DNA of 64,000 nt from Hydra vulgaris (Eukaryota; Cnidaria; Hydrozoa; Anthoathecata; Hydridae): NCBI RefSeq assembly GCF_038396675.1, contig NC_088934.1:7004001-7068000 (forward strand), written 5' to 3'. The position numbers and the translations under genes were made by a program. The notes under the pieces were generated by a model. That model searched no databases. It saw only the letters and a list, made by a program, of their open reading frames with translations, and was not told the DNA's origin. Of the stretch, positions 1-36,575 are shown one piece after another (the first letter of the stretch is position 1; each line of letters opens with the position of its first letter).

Positions 1-1021
1 CCTTTATCAAATGCACGATAAAACCTATCAGTTATTACTGTTAGCAAATCAGCTGTTGGACAAGAAGATCGAAATCCATATTGATGGTCAGAAAGTAAGT
101 TATTAGATTCAAGATGAGAAATTAAGTGTTTGTTAATTAAAGATTCAAAAATCTTGCTTGTGATAGGAAGAAGACTAATGGGACAGTAGTTAGATGAATC
201 AGATCGCTCTCCAGAATTTTTGAAGATAGCGATAGCAGATGCCGCTTTCCAGCAGACTGGAAAACAAGACTCTTATAAGCACTTGTTGAATAGTTTTGAG
301 AGTAGAGACAACAGCTCCGGAGAACACTTCTGCAAGACAATAACAGGTATGTTGTCCGGGCCGAAAATCACGGAAAGTATCCCAGTCAGCTTTACTGTAG
401 TTGTAAGAGGTTCGATAGTAGGGGGGTTCTGGTGATGAAGAAGAATGAGATATTAGTTTTACAGAGATCAAACTGTGATCAGAAGCACCTAAGGGTGAAT
501 GTGCAGAAACTGAGCAATAACTAGGATCAGAAACAAGACATAAGTTGAGTAGAGAAGGTAAATGATTCGGGTTGTCAGGAAAGTGAGTTGGAAAGTTGAC
601 TATTTGAGTTAGGGATTGAGAAAGGCAAAAATTGTGGGCTTTAATGCCTGCAGAATCACTGACACTAGAGCCAAGCCATTCAGAGTGGTGAGCATTAAAG
701 TCACATACAACAACTATATTAGCTGAAGGATAAAGAGAGAGGTCTTGGTCAATTTGATCAGAAATAACATCCTAAAGAGTGCAGTCTTGAGATGAAGGAG
801 AACGGTATTGAACAGAGAGAAAGGCAATAGAGTGAAGTGGTGCTAAACGAAAGCACATGAAAGAATAATCTGTGGATTCAAATCTAGTTTCACGTCAAAT
901 GGGTGAATTCTTACGAATGTAAATGCCCAGGCCAAGCATGTGACTATTGGAGTCTTTACGAATTAAAGGAAGATAACCATCAACACTAAGATCACAAGAT
1001 GAGACAGCTGAACTCAAATTA
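1..1021 (-). mobile_element. Non-LTR retrotransposon copy 1, RT-side part (antisense, split)
   Basis: Reverse complement of the same non-LTR family seen intact at 21.3-24.0 kb. It holds the start of the reverse transcriptase and, further right, the apurinic endonuclease domain. It runs off the left edge. Near position 360 the sequence jumps from the endonuclease C-terminal side directly into the RT, so about 600 bp present in the 22-kb copy (equivalent to about 21875-22466) is missing. The right end is cut by an LTR retrotransposon at 1022; the element resumes at 5502. Several stops and indels make it non-functional. Confidence 0.9.
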
Positions 1022-1258
1022 TGTTGCATTCTTCTATTCGTTTATATACATATATTAAAAACAACTATCTAAGCGTTTTTCAACCTTCTGTTTTATTACA
1101 AAAATCGTATATAAATACAAAGTTATAATTCCCATGACAATTATAAAACAACAATAGTCATTAAAAACATAAATGAATGTGTGACTTTCATCACGTTTAT
1201 CTACGTGACTTTTACCACGTATACATAATAATTTTAATTCACCAACTTTAATAGAACA
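1022..1258 (-). repeat. 3' LTR of the LTR retrotransposon
   Basis: 237 bp, nearly identical to 5265-5501. The four differences are single substitutions. It starts TGTTGCATTC and ends TAGAACA on the + strand, so it has the usual short inverted ends. The purine-rich minus-strand sequence just inside it is the likely polypurine tract. Confidence 0.93.
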
Positions 1259-1278
1259 TGCCCTCCTGGTGAATTAAC

Positions 1279-2192
1279 TCATAAGTCTAATCGTTGTGGG
1301 GCTCTTATTATTCGTCCGGAGCGCGTTATCGTTTGTTCGTTGCAATCATTTCGAACTTGAACGGCATTCTCGTTATATCTTCCTTTACTGTTACCAACTT
1401 CATCTTTTGGTATATCAAGACCATCGTTAAATGAGTCTTTTTTATTATGAGAGTCCGGAATACGGCGACGCAAGTGTGAGATATGTCGTGGGAATACCCT
1501 ATTTGCGGTTTCGACGTCAAACGACCAGGCATTTTGCTTCCGTACGATACCAGGTATCCAAGACCGATCACATTTTGTCTCTTGAGCTGGTTTTACCCAA
1601 ACATTGTCACCTTCCTTGAATATGTTGTCTGCTTCATATTTTTCGACTTTCTTACGTGTATCGACACCTGGAATAAACGACGTTGGTTTTTGCTTAAATT
1701 GCTGCGATGGACTTTTACTACAATTTGATGAGATCGTCTCATTGTACAGTAATACTGCCAGAGCGATTGAGCAACGTGAGCGGGCGACTGTTCTTTTGAT
1801 TGTTCTATGTATGCGTTCAACGATACCATTGCCTTGAGCTTGATGAGCTGCTCGATATTCTAAATCAACGTCCCATGATTTGAATTTGCAACAATTTCGT
1901 CCCATTCGTCAGCAAACCTTGTTAGCGTGTGTGAACGAAATTCATTATCCATTAGAAGGCAAACTGGCGGTCCAAATAAGGAAAATATTTCTTTCAGCTT
2001 TCCAATAATTTCAGCCGCTGTTTTGGTTACCAGTTTGCGCCACACTGTATACCGTGATGGGCCGCAGTCAATCATTGATAAGTATAGTTCTGCACCTACA
2101 TGCGTCACATCGAGAGCAACCCGATTCCATTCTGCTTTACACTCAGCTGACCATGCTTCCATTTTACGGAATAAGGATCGATGGAGTTGCAC
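1279..2192 (-). pseudogene. Integrase core and C-terminus of the LTR retrotransposon
   Basis: Two overlapping minus-strand frames joined by a frameshift near 1880. The first (1860-2192) carries the first catalytic aspartate in WNRVALDVTHVG and the second in FGPPVCLLMDNEF. The second (1279-1905) carries the glutamate in QAQGNGIVERIHRTIKR, giving a D,D,E integrase catalytic triad. A C-terminal chromatin/DNA-binding-like segment follows (FKEGDNVWVKPAQ, then a basic region). It inserts the cDNA into the host chromosome; the frameshift inactivates it here. Confidence 0.88.
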
Positions 2193-3600
2193 TGGTTACA
2201 ACTTGCAATTACTGCTGAAACCTCCTTACGTGATACATTCTGGTTGTTTTGTAAACAAAGTTGCAATGTTCGATCGACACCAAAATGACCAATTGAGTGA
2301 ACTTTCCATATGTCTTTCTGTTGGATTATTCCGGTTGCACACACTGTTCTGCACCATTTTTGAGGGATTCGTGAAAGTCGATTGGCCAGATTTAGTTCAG
2401 ATGGAATCCATTGTACAATAATCTTAATATCTTTTGCTATTTCCTTTATCGTATTCAGCCGTCGTTGTACTAGCAGCTGAGAAATTCCCAGAGTCTTTAC
2501 GCGATATTCTTCTTTTAAAACTGCGTTTAACCATCCCACGGTGCTCTTGCTATCGCTGTATACTGTGAGTTCTTTTATATCCCATTTACTGGCTAAATTT
2601 AACCCTCGAAGTATCGAATCTAGTTCACTTATATTAATATGGTGCGTATCACTCGTTGGTCGTAGCCATGCTGCATCTTCAATAACGATTCCTCCAATTA
2701 GAAGAACTACACCCAGTCCTATGGACGATGCATCACAGTAAAGCTCAGCTTTTCCATTCACTGGTACCAGCCATTTCCCACCAACCGAGTCCTCTTTTTC
2801 TAAATGGTGAAGCAACTCATTCATTTTTTCTTTGCAATCTTCAGAAACATACTCATTCCATGGAATATTTCCAGCTAATCGTTTGATGTATAAAGCTTGT
2901 AAACGCAAACTTCCTGCCACCGGGTAATGTCCAATAAGTTTACCTAAATTGCTAAAAAGCTGTGATCGTGTGACTGCATTTGAAGATTCGAATTTTACTA
3001 CATTGTCCCGCTTCCATATCAATTCCCCATTTTTATTTCGTTCGACTCTCAATCCTAAAACACGTCCTTTTTCTAGCTCTTCTGGAGGTTTACACTGCAA
3101 CCCAAATTTCTCAAGATGCTTCGCTACATTTTCAGCTGTTTCTACACTTTCATCGACAAATATATCATCAATGTAATTATCACATGCTTTCTTCACAGTA
3201 GAATTCATATTGAGCACGTGACGAAGAATTGTAGTCATTATTGTTGGAGCCACGTTGATGCCAAAACACATTCTGGTGAAGCAATACCGTTCCCCATTTA
3301 TAATCACAGTTTGATATGGCCACAGTTTTTTGTCAATGTGAATTTGAAGGTAGGCTTTCTTGAGATCAAGGATTTTTGCACTTTCCTCCAACGACGCAGT
3401 TTCTCTTGACAAACGTCGGCATTTGCTGTGTGACAATTTACAAATTCGTTGAGAGCTCGGAAGTCTCCCACTGGGCGTATCTTTCTACCTTTATTTTCTT
3501 GCACAACACACATGAGCGGTATCAATACTTTAGGTGGTCCCAATGCTTGCTCGTTATACGGCACAAGAATGCCAGAGTTGATCTATTCATTTATTTCTTT
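2190..3600 (-). pseudogene. Reverse transcriptase and RNase H of the LTR retrotransposon, frameshifted
   Basis: Pol core. The N-terminal RT part (3304-3600) has RKIRPVGDFRALNEFV. After a frameshift near 3430 the frame continues with ILDLKKAYLQIHI, FGINVAPTIM and the catalytic YIDDIF box. RNase H follows with the acidic residues in CDASSIGLG, ISELDSILRGL and YSDSKSTVGWL, then the tether DIWKVHSIGHFGVDRT leading into the integrase zinc finger (H...H, CNQC). It would synthesise cDNA from the element RNA. The frameshifts show it is dead. Confidence 0.88.
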
Positions 3601-3667
3601 TCGGTAACTACTTTCATGCTTTTCGCTCATCTTGTATTCGCAGATCGTATTATTAATTGCGGGCTCT

Positions 3668-4139
3668 TTATTCCAGTTCCATGATGCCGTCCACTTTTTT
3701 CCGTCGTTTACTTCGTTCTCTTCGTTTATTTCGTTCTCTTTGTTTATTTTGTTCTTTTTCGTTTATTTCGTTTTCTTTACTTATACAATTTGCGCCACAT
3801 TTTTCCGTGTCACATGGTAACATTCGTACGGTACGGTTTTTATCACCATAGATTATGGCTCCTCCGAATTTTTCAATAGCATTCATTCCAAAAATCAAAT
3901 CAAACCCGAATGGTTTGTCCTTTACAATTAACGAATTAACCATCCGATATATTCCATCAATTTCCAATTTGATTACCATTTCACCTAGTACTTGTACAGT
4001 TCCTCCCAAAGTTGTGATGCATTTTTCACTTTTTGAAACAAGTCCACGTGTAGATTCAGCATGAACCACTGTAATTGAGCATCCAGAATCAATTAATGCT
4101 GTTCAAAACATTCCGTTTATTTTAACTTCTAATAATGGC
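3668..4139 (-). pseudogene. Aspartic protease region of the LTR retrotransposon
   Basis: The region encodes a retropepsin-like domain. Near the N-terminal end the frame reads a D-S-G-C-S-type active-site loop (about 4080-4100, minus) and later a hydrophobic stretch ending FDLIFGMNAIEKFGG, matching the second conserved block of Ty3/Gypsy proteases (hydrophobic-hydrophobic-G-M-D/N). The C-terminal part, rich in K, R and E (3668-3790), is low complexity. It lies between the nucleocapsid and the reverse transcriptase, as in Gypsy pol. Confidence 0.65.
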
Positions 4140-4326
4140 AACGCTGTTTCAGGGAGAATGCTGGATGCCATTATTTCCAAATTCTCCCTTTTCCTTTTAA
4201 ACCTTGCAATCGTTTGATGCAGTCTTTAGCTCGATGATTGTGTGAACAGTTCTTGCATTTTGCCTCGCAGTCCCATGCATAATGTCCAAATTTCCCACAA
4301 TTAAAACATGTTATTTTATTTGTTCC
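4140..4326 (-). pseudogene. Gag nucleocapsid zinc knuckles of the LTR retrotransposon
   Basis: Two cysteine knuckles in one frame: CFNCGKFGHYAWDC, a standard CX2CX4HX4C nucleic-acid-binding knuckle, followed by CKNCSHNHRAKDC with a shortened CX2CX3HX4C spacing. This is the C-terminal nucleocapsid part of Gag, cut from the capsid part by the non-LTR fragment at 4327-4677. The frame carries on towards the protease. Confidence 0.8.
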
Positions 4327-4644
4327 GGCACTGCTCGAAAGAGCTAGCGTCTCTTGTGCCATCTACTAAAATTCATTCTCGTGTTACTCGTCATTCAATT
4401 AAGTGTCATCCTTTTTCTGTGACTGTTCCTAAGTGCTCCAAAAACGCTTATTCGTCTAGTTTTTTTCCTCGAACATCAGCTCTTTGGAATTCGCTTCCTT
4501 CATCTTGCTTTCCTGATTCATATAATTTGCAATCTTTTAAATCGTCCGTCAATCGTTATCTTGCTCTACAATCTTCATCTTTTCTCTTACAGTAACTTCC
4601 AACTTTAATTAGTGGCTGCTTGCAGCCTTGTTGGAAGCGAAGAT

Positions 4645-4677
<33 letters not shown>
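4327..4677 (+). mobile_element. 5'-truncated non-LTR 3' fragment inserted in the LTR element
   Basis: About 350 bp almost identical to the 3' end of the copy at 32.0-32.3 kb: the last codons of ORF2 (PRTSALWNSLPSSCFPDSYN, ending in F-L-L-Q and a stop), the short 3' UTR with GTGGCTGCTTGCAGCC, then about 29 A residues. The poly-A and 5' truncation are the mark of target-primed reverse transcription. It interrupts gag of the LTR element and so is the youngest layer of this nest. Confidence 0.92.
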
Positions 4678-4679
<2 letters not shown>

Positions 4680-5272
4680 AGTTGCTTGGGGAAGTAGCGA
4701 TGTTGCTGCAACCATCACATTATCGGAACCATCCAACTGTCGGGCTTCTTGAGTCAATCGTTCCAAAGTAACAGCAACCTCAACAGCCTTTGCAAATGTA
4801 AGTTCTTCAGATTCTAGTAATAGTCGTTTGATCGTAGCTCCATCGTTAAAGCCAGTGATAAATTGGTCGCGCATCCTGTCATCTCTATCCGTAAATTTGC
4901 ATCCTTCAGCAGCAATCTGAATTTTTTACCTTTTCTTGCAATCCGTCGTGAAAATTCCGTCACACTCTCGTTACTTGCTTTTTTAATTGTTGCAAATTCA
5001 AAGCGTAGTATTAACGATGACTTTGGTTTAAAAAGCTTCATAATATTTTCCTCGATCTCTTCGTAAGTCACTGAATCGTCTTCTGGGTATGCCAGCAAGC
5101 ATAGATCTTCTAATGCAGAATAAATCTGTGGTGGCAAACATGTTAGTGTTATCGTTTTTCTCTTTGCTTCGTCAATGTCCATTGCTGCAATATATGTTCG
5201 CAGTTGACGGATAAACCGTTGATGGTTGCCATCAAATACTGGTGGCATAATAGCCGAAATAGCTTGTTCCAT
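4680..5272 (-). pseudogene. gag (capsid region) of the LTR retrotransposon, frameshifted
   Basis: Structural Gag protein of the LTR element, expected to form cytoplasmic particles. The first frame (4814-5272) starts MEQAISAIMPPVFDG and contains the alpha-helical Gag pattern typical of Ty3/Gypsy elements (FDGNHQRFIRQLRTYIAAM, then EFSRRIARKGKKF). A one-base frameshift near 4918 moves the frame into 4680-4874, which carries the conserved RDQFITGF and KRLLLESEELTFAKAVEVA stretches. The start codon overlaps the 5' LTR end. The frame then runs into the poly-A of an inserted non-LTR fragment, which separates it from its zinc knuckle. Confidence 0.8.
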
Positions 5273-5501
5273 TCTTCTATTCGTTTATATACATATATTA
5301 AAAACAACTATCTAAGCATTTTTCAACCTTCTGTTTTATTACAAAAATCGTATATAAATACAAAGTTATAATTCCCATGACAATTATAAAACAACAATAG
5401 TCATTAAAAACATAAATGAATGCGTGACTTTCATCACGTTTATCTACGTGACTTTTACCACGTATACGTAATAATTTTAATTCACCAACTTTAATAGAAC
5501 A
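5265..5501 (-). repeat. 5' LTR of the LTR retrotransposon
   Basis: Second copy of the 237-bp repeat, the upstream LTR for the minus-strand element. The gag reading frame starts with an ATG inside its last eight bases (minus strand). No obvious tRNA primer-binding site lies between the LTR and gag. Confidence 0.93.
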
Positions 5502-6187
5502 AGTTAGTCTCACAAAGAGCAAGTAACTGGTGAACTTTGCAAGAGATAAGACTCAACAGATGAAAAGTTACTTTGAAGACCACGAATATTAGTGAATGAT
5601 AGGTTTAGAGAACTTGGTGATGATGATGGTTTTTTGTGTTTTATAGTTTTTGGTACACTATTCATTTTAAAATTAGATTGAAGAACTTGAATCAAAGCAT
5701 AGATAGTACTCAAAACACTGTTTAATAGCCCAAGCAATTGCCTCATTACTACTAATAAACCCTAAGCCGTAACAAAGGGCTCCAAATGTGGCCTCTGCAA
5801 TGCACACCAAAAGTACAAACAGCGACACCATCCATGCGCAACATGGCACCGTTGATACTTTGATATTTTTCAGCTGTTGATGGAATCAGCCTCTCTGAGA
5901 GCTACCACAGAGTTCGGGAAACCTGACTACCAGCCGGCCTCAGAACCGTAAAACTGAGTTTTAGAGCTGTACCCTCATTAGGAGATAATAGAATGAGTTG
6001 CCTAATCATAAAAACAGAGACACAAGCAAAACCCATGCATTGAGTCAAGAAGATCCAGCATTCAACATCCTAAACTGGAAACGATGTATTAAAAATACAT
6101 CTGCGCCAGCCTGATAGATGAAGAAGGGGTGCGAGGCTGGTCAACAGATAGAATCTGTTTACCCTGTTGGAGTTGGCATCTCCTAGC
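5502..6187 (-). mobile_element. Non-LTR retrotransposon copy 1, 5' part (antisense)
   Basis: Continuation of the element interrupted at 1021. It matches, in reverse, the 5' untranslated region and first codons of the copy at 20.4-21.2 kb. Compared with that copy it lacks about 130 bp near 6165. Homology ends near 6187, which is probably the 5' truncation point. The first five bases (AGTTA) repeat the AATTA that ends the other half, marking the target-site duplication of the LTR element between them. Confidence 0.87.
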
Positions 6188-7749
6188 AGGACTTTTTTTA
6201 TAAACATGATTGATACTTTCAAATAACATAATTTTCATTCGGATGATATTTGCACATGAACAGAATCAAAATATTGTCAATGCAATCTTTTTCATTTTCA
6301 TTTTTTTTTTAACCAATAGAACAGAATAACTAGATTGCCTAATTACTGGTATAGTCATACTTTTAGGACAATTTATTGCAAGCCATACATTGCTTTTTTA
6401 TTTTGATTTTTAATTTATTTTAATATCATTTTTTTAATTTATTGCAATACCAATACATTGCTTTCAAGTTTAGGTTTTATTTTGTACTTGAGGTCTGGAG
6501 AAATAATCTTGGGGTCACTGGAGTGTTCCCCAACATTCCTAACAGCTGTAACAACATTCCTAACAGCTTGACAAAGTAAAATAATCATCCAAAGTAATGT
6601 TCTTATTAAAAATCATAAGTGTGAGTGGCAGCTCTTTGCTGATCGTTTCAATAGTGGTTCTATAATTTGTTATGTAATTTGTTTTTGATGTTTGACTTTG
6701 TTCTTAACAATCTATGAGTGTGCAAGTTTAAAAAATTGATTTTTTACCTCTTTTTCTATGGTTACTTAGCGATTATTTTAAAATAAGTTTTTTTTTTTCA
6801 AAATTTTTGTGTTTTCTGCGCACAGTTCACTTTCATATCTTTTAATTATATGTTTATAATAAAAATAGTTTTCCTTGTGAAATGTTATTTTTGTAAAACT
6901 TGAACACATTTTCTTACATCTACCATTTTTAAGGTCATTTTTATAACTAATTTTTGATTTACACTTTTTTTTTTTTTGTCATTTTATAAAAGTTTTTGTA
7001 AATACTATGACAATTTTTTTAATGTCTAAATTTTCATTTAACCATTCCTATAGAGTTTCTTAACTCACTTACCCTCACTTAATTTAACTACTATGTTGTT
7101 TTATAATAAAAAAAGATCGGATGTGGGAAGACTTCAATCATGGTTGTCATTGTGGTTCACAGTGGAATCCAATGTTTTTAATTCTTATTATATTTGACAT
7201 GACATGATAGTATTTTTAAAAGTTTATTGCTTTAGGTAGGAAAATGATTTCATGGGTGTTCATGTGGGAAAATTTTTAAAAAGTTTGATAAAAAATAAAA
7301 CTGATAAGAAAGTTTTGCCACTAACAAATAAATTTGAGGTTAAAGTATTATGTAAAATCCTAATGAATAATACAAATTTAATAATCAATGCAAGAAAAAG
7401 GCCAAGACCATCTAAATAGCTCATATAAATAAAAAAATAAAAAACCTGTCCTGAAATAAAGCCTTCTTTGAGAGTAGTGTAAATACTTAAGAAAATCCAT
7501 AATAGATTAAAAACCTGTGCCTGGAAAAAATATCTGGCCTATGACTCAAAGGAAAATCATCCAAAAGCATAATCATTATCGCTATCCTATCCTGTGTTAA
7601 CTCTAATATATTATACTATATTGTACACTATTGTGTATGATATATGATCTCTAGTTTGTAATATAAATAATTTATAGTATACTAACATGGTGTATCAAAA
7701 CAGCCAATAAATTTTTATATTTGAATAATTTTTAATGTAATTATTTCAG
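6188..7749. other. Non-coding AT-rich stretch, presumed OPLAH intron
   Basis: No coding exon recognised on either strand. The 3' end at 7741-7749 (TTATTTCAG) is the acceptor of the first visible OPLAH exon. The first half of the OPLAH protein is not found here, so this is probably part of an intron longer than 7.7 kb. Confidence 0.6.
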
Positions 7750-34769
<27,020 letters not shown>

Positions 34770-34941
34770 TTGCAGTTTTTATTATAGAACATGATTTTTA
34801 TAAATTTAAATTTTTTAGGCACTTATACATATTTAACGGGCACATATGACGCAAGCCAGCCATATGACTTGATCTTTTTTGTTGTCCGATGGAAAGTGAG
34901 ATTTTTTTTCAAAAGGTTTTTTTTGTTGGATTTATTAAAAA

Positions 34942-34947
34942 AATAAA
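34942..34947 (+). promoter_or_regulatory. Candidate OPLAH polyadenylation signal
   Basis: AATAAA 173 bp after the stop codon, followed by a T-rich stretch. Other A/T-rich hexamers exist nearby, so this is only the best candidate. Confidence 0.45.
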
Positions 34948-36575
34948 CCTGACTTTTTGCTCCAAAATTTTATAGAATCTTTTGACTTGTATTTTAGTTA
35001 TTAGCTGTTACAAATTTTCTACAAAAAACGCACATAAACCAAATACTTTAACAAAACCTGTAACTGCGTATGTTTGACCTATATGCATATCAAATATATC
35101 GCACAATAATTGTGCGACGTAGTTACGTACCTTTTCAAAAAGATTTACTATCGGAAATCTAACTCAACAGATTTTTTAAAAACTCTGCTTATTAGTTTTG
35201 TAGTTGAATATTATAGGGTTAGTAATTAAAGCTTTTAATACTGAAGGTCAGCAGTATTTATATTACTAATTTCTAAATTTAATTAGTTTTAAGAAATTAA
35301 GTAAAGTGATAGTAAATATAAAGTTAAAGATTTAGTATTCTTAAATCTTTGATTTAATGAAGTTTTCTTATCAATCAAAGCAAAATTCTAATGAATATAT
35401 ATTTTCTGCAATCTGTGCTGAATTTCCTTAGCTGAATAGTTTAAATAGATAGAGCGTCAAACAAATTGTTAAAACCTGGACTGTTGTGCGATACGAATAA
35501 AATCCTGCCACCATTAAAAAATCCTGGTCAACAACGGATGCTACTCTTAGTCTTCATGACTCGTTCAAACGGTAACCATATGGGAAAATCCATCCCGCGC
35601 GGAACCCATTTAGGACGCGCGTTTTTTTTTATTTTATTGGCGTTTTGCTCATCGGTTACTAAGTGGGCCATTAGTAGCATCCGTTATAAATGGACAGCCG
35701 ATAACTTTTTAACATGTGATATAGTGGCTAGCCACTTTTAGCGGCTGTCACCATTGGTCCTTTAAGTAATCAATTGTACACTAAGTAAAATAAGCAAAAC
35801 TAAAGAGGACCGCTCGTTTATATAGGTCCACTGAAATTCAGCTATAGAATGTTTGCTGGGTATGATCATCAAGAAGATAGAACAATGCAATATGGCATGC
35901 AATAATGTGTGTTGCATGCCATGGAAAAGTAGATCAAGAAAATGCTGATTTATTCAGAAAAAAAACAAATTATGATAAGCCAAACAAGTAATTTGAATAG
36001 ATAATAAAGTTGTCAAAAATGTTATGTTATAAATGCTGTGCGCAAGTTTATTGATTACTGCAAATCCACTTCATGCTTTTCCGCGGTGCTCTGTGAGTAG
36101 TTCAGTAGTTTAACTATGATCTCTGTTGTCTTGTCTTCTTCATACGACCCTGAACTCTATAACATGACTGTAGTCAAAAGTCCTTAAAAAGCCTTGTTAA
36201 CGTCGCTGCCTTCACATTGTTTACGCCCTTTTCAATATTTTTTCATGATCAAATTAGTTAAACATCGAAACATTTTCGTTTTTAGGGGGATAAAAATAAA
36301 ATGACAATAATTTTTTTTGGATGCTGTTGTTTTTAATTTTGATGTTGTTGTTTTTAAAAAATTGCTACGACAAAAGTTTAACCAAGAAAATTACCAATTA
36401 GTAGTTCAAATTCTTAAAAAAAAGTTTTCGAAAAATAATAAATTTAATGATAAAATAAAATTTTATTATTATCTTGTTAATAGCTCTATATACATAAAAT
36501 TGCTGAACAAAACAAGTAACGTTTTACTTTGTTTGTCAAGCAAGTGAAGAGACTGACAAAACAAAATCAAACATC
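34948..36575. other. Intergenic, no gene recognised
   Basis: 1.6 kb downstream of OPLAH. Short open frames here (91 codons from 35466, 76 codons from 36317) show no recognisable motif and have AT-driven composition. No RNA gene is seen. Confidence 0.6.

Larger units (their letters stand above)
1022..5501 (-). mobile_element. Ty3/Gypsy-like LTR retrotransposon, complete but decayed
   Basis: A 4480-bp element read on the minus strand, bounded by 237-bp direct repeats that begin TGTT and end AACA and differ at 4 positions (about 98% identical). It is inserted in antisense non-LTR copy 1, with target duplication AGTTA on the right and AATTA on the left. Internal order on the minus strand is gag, zinc knuckle, protease, reverse transcriptase, RNase H, integrase, which is the Ty3/Gypsy (and BEL) order. 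Frameshifts break gag, RT and integrase, and a non-LTR 3' fragment sits between gag and the zinc knuckle. A purine-rich run next to the 3' LTR (about 1259-1267, minus) is a plausible polypurine tract. I prefer Ty3/Gypsy from the RT motifs, but BEL/Pao is not excluded. Confidence 0.9.

Noticed and set aside
35466-35741. 91-codon frame downstream of OPLAH
   Set aside because: No homology recognised and no promoter or splice context; not called as a gene.
36317-36547. 76-codon open frame
   Set aside because: AT-driven K/N/F/V composition, no motif, no splice context.
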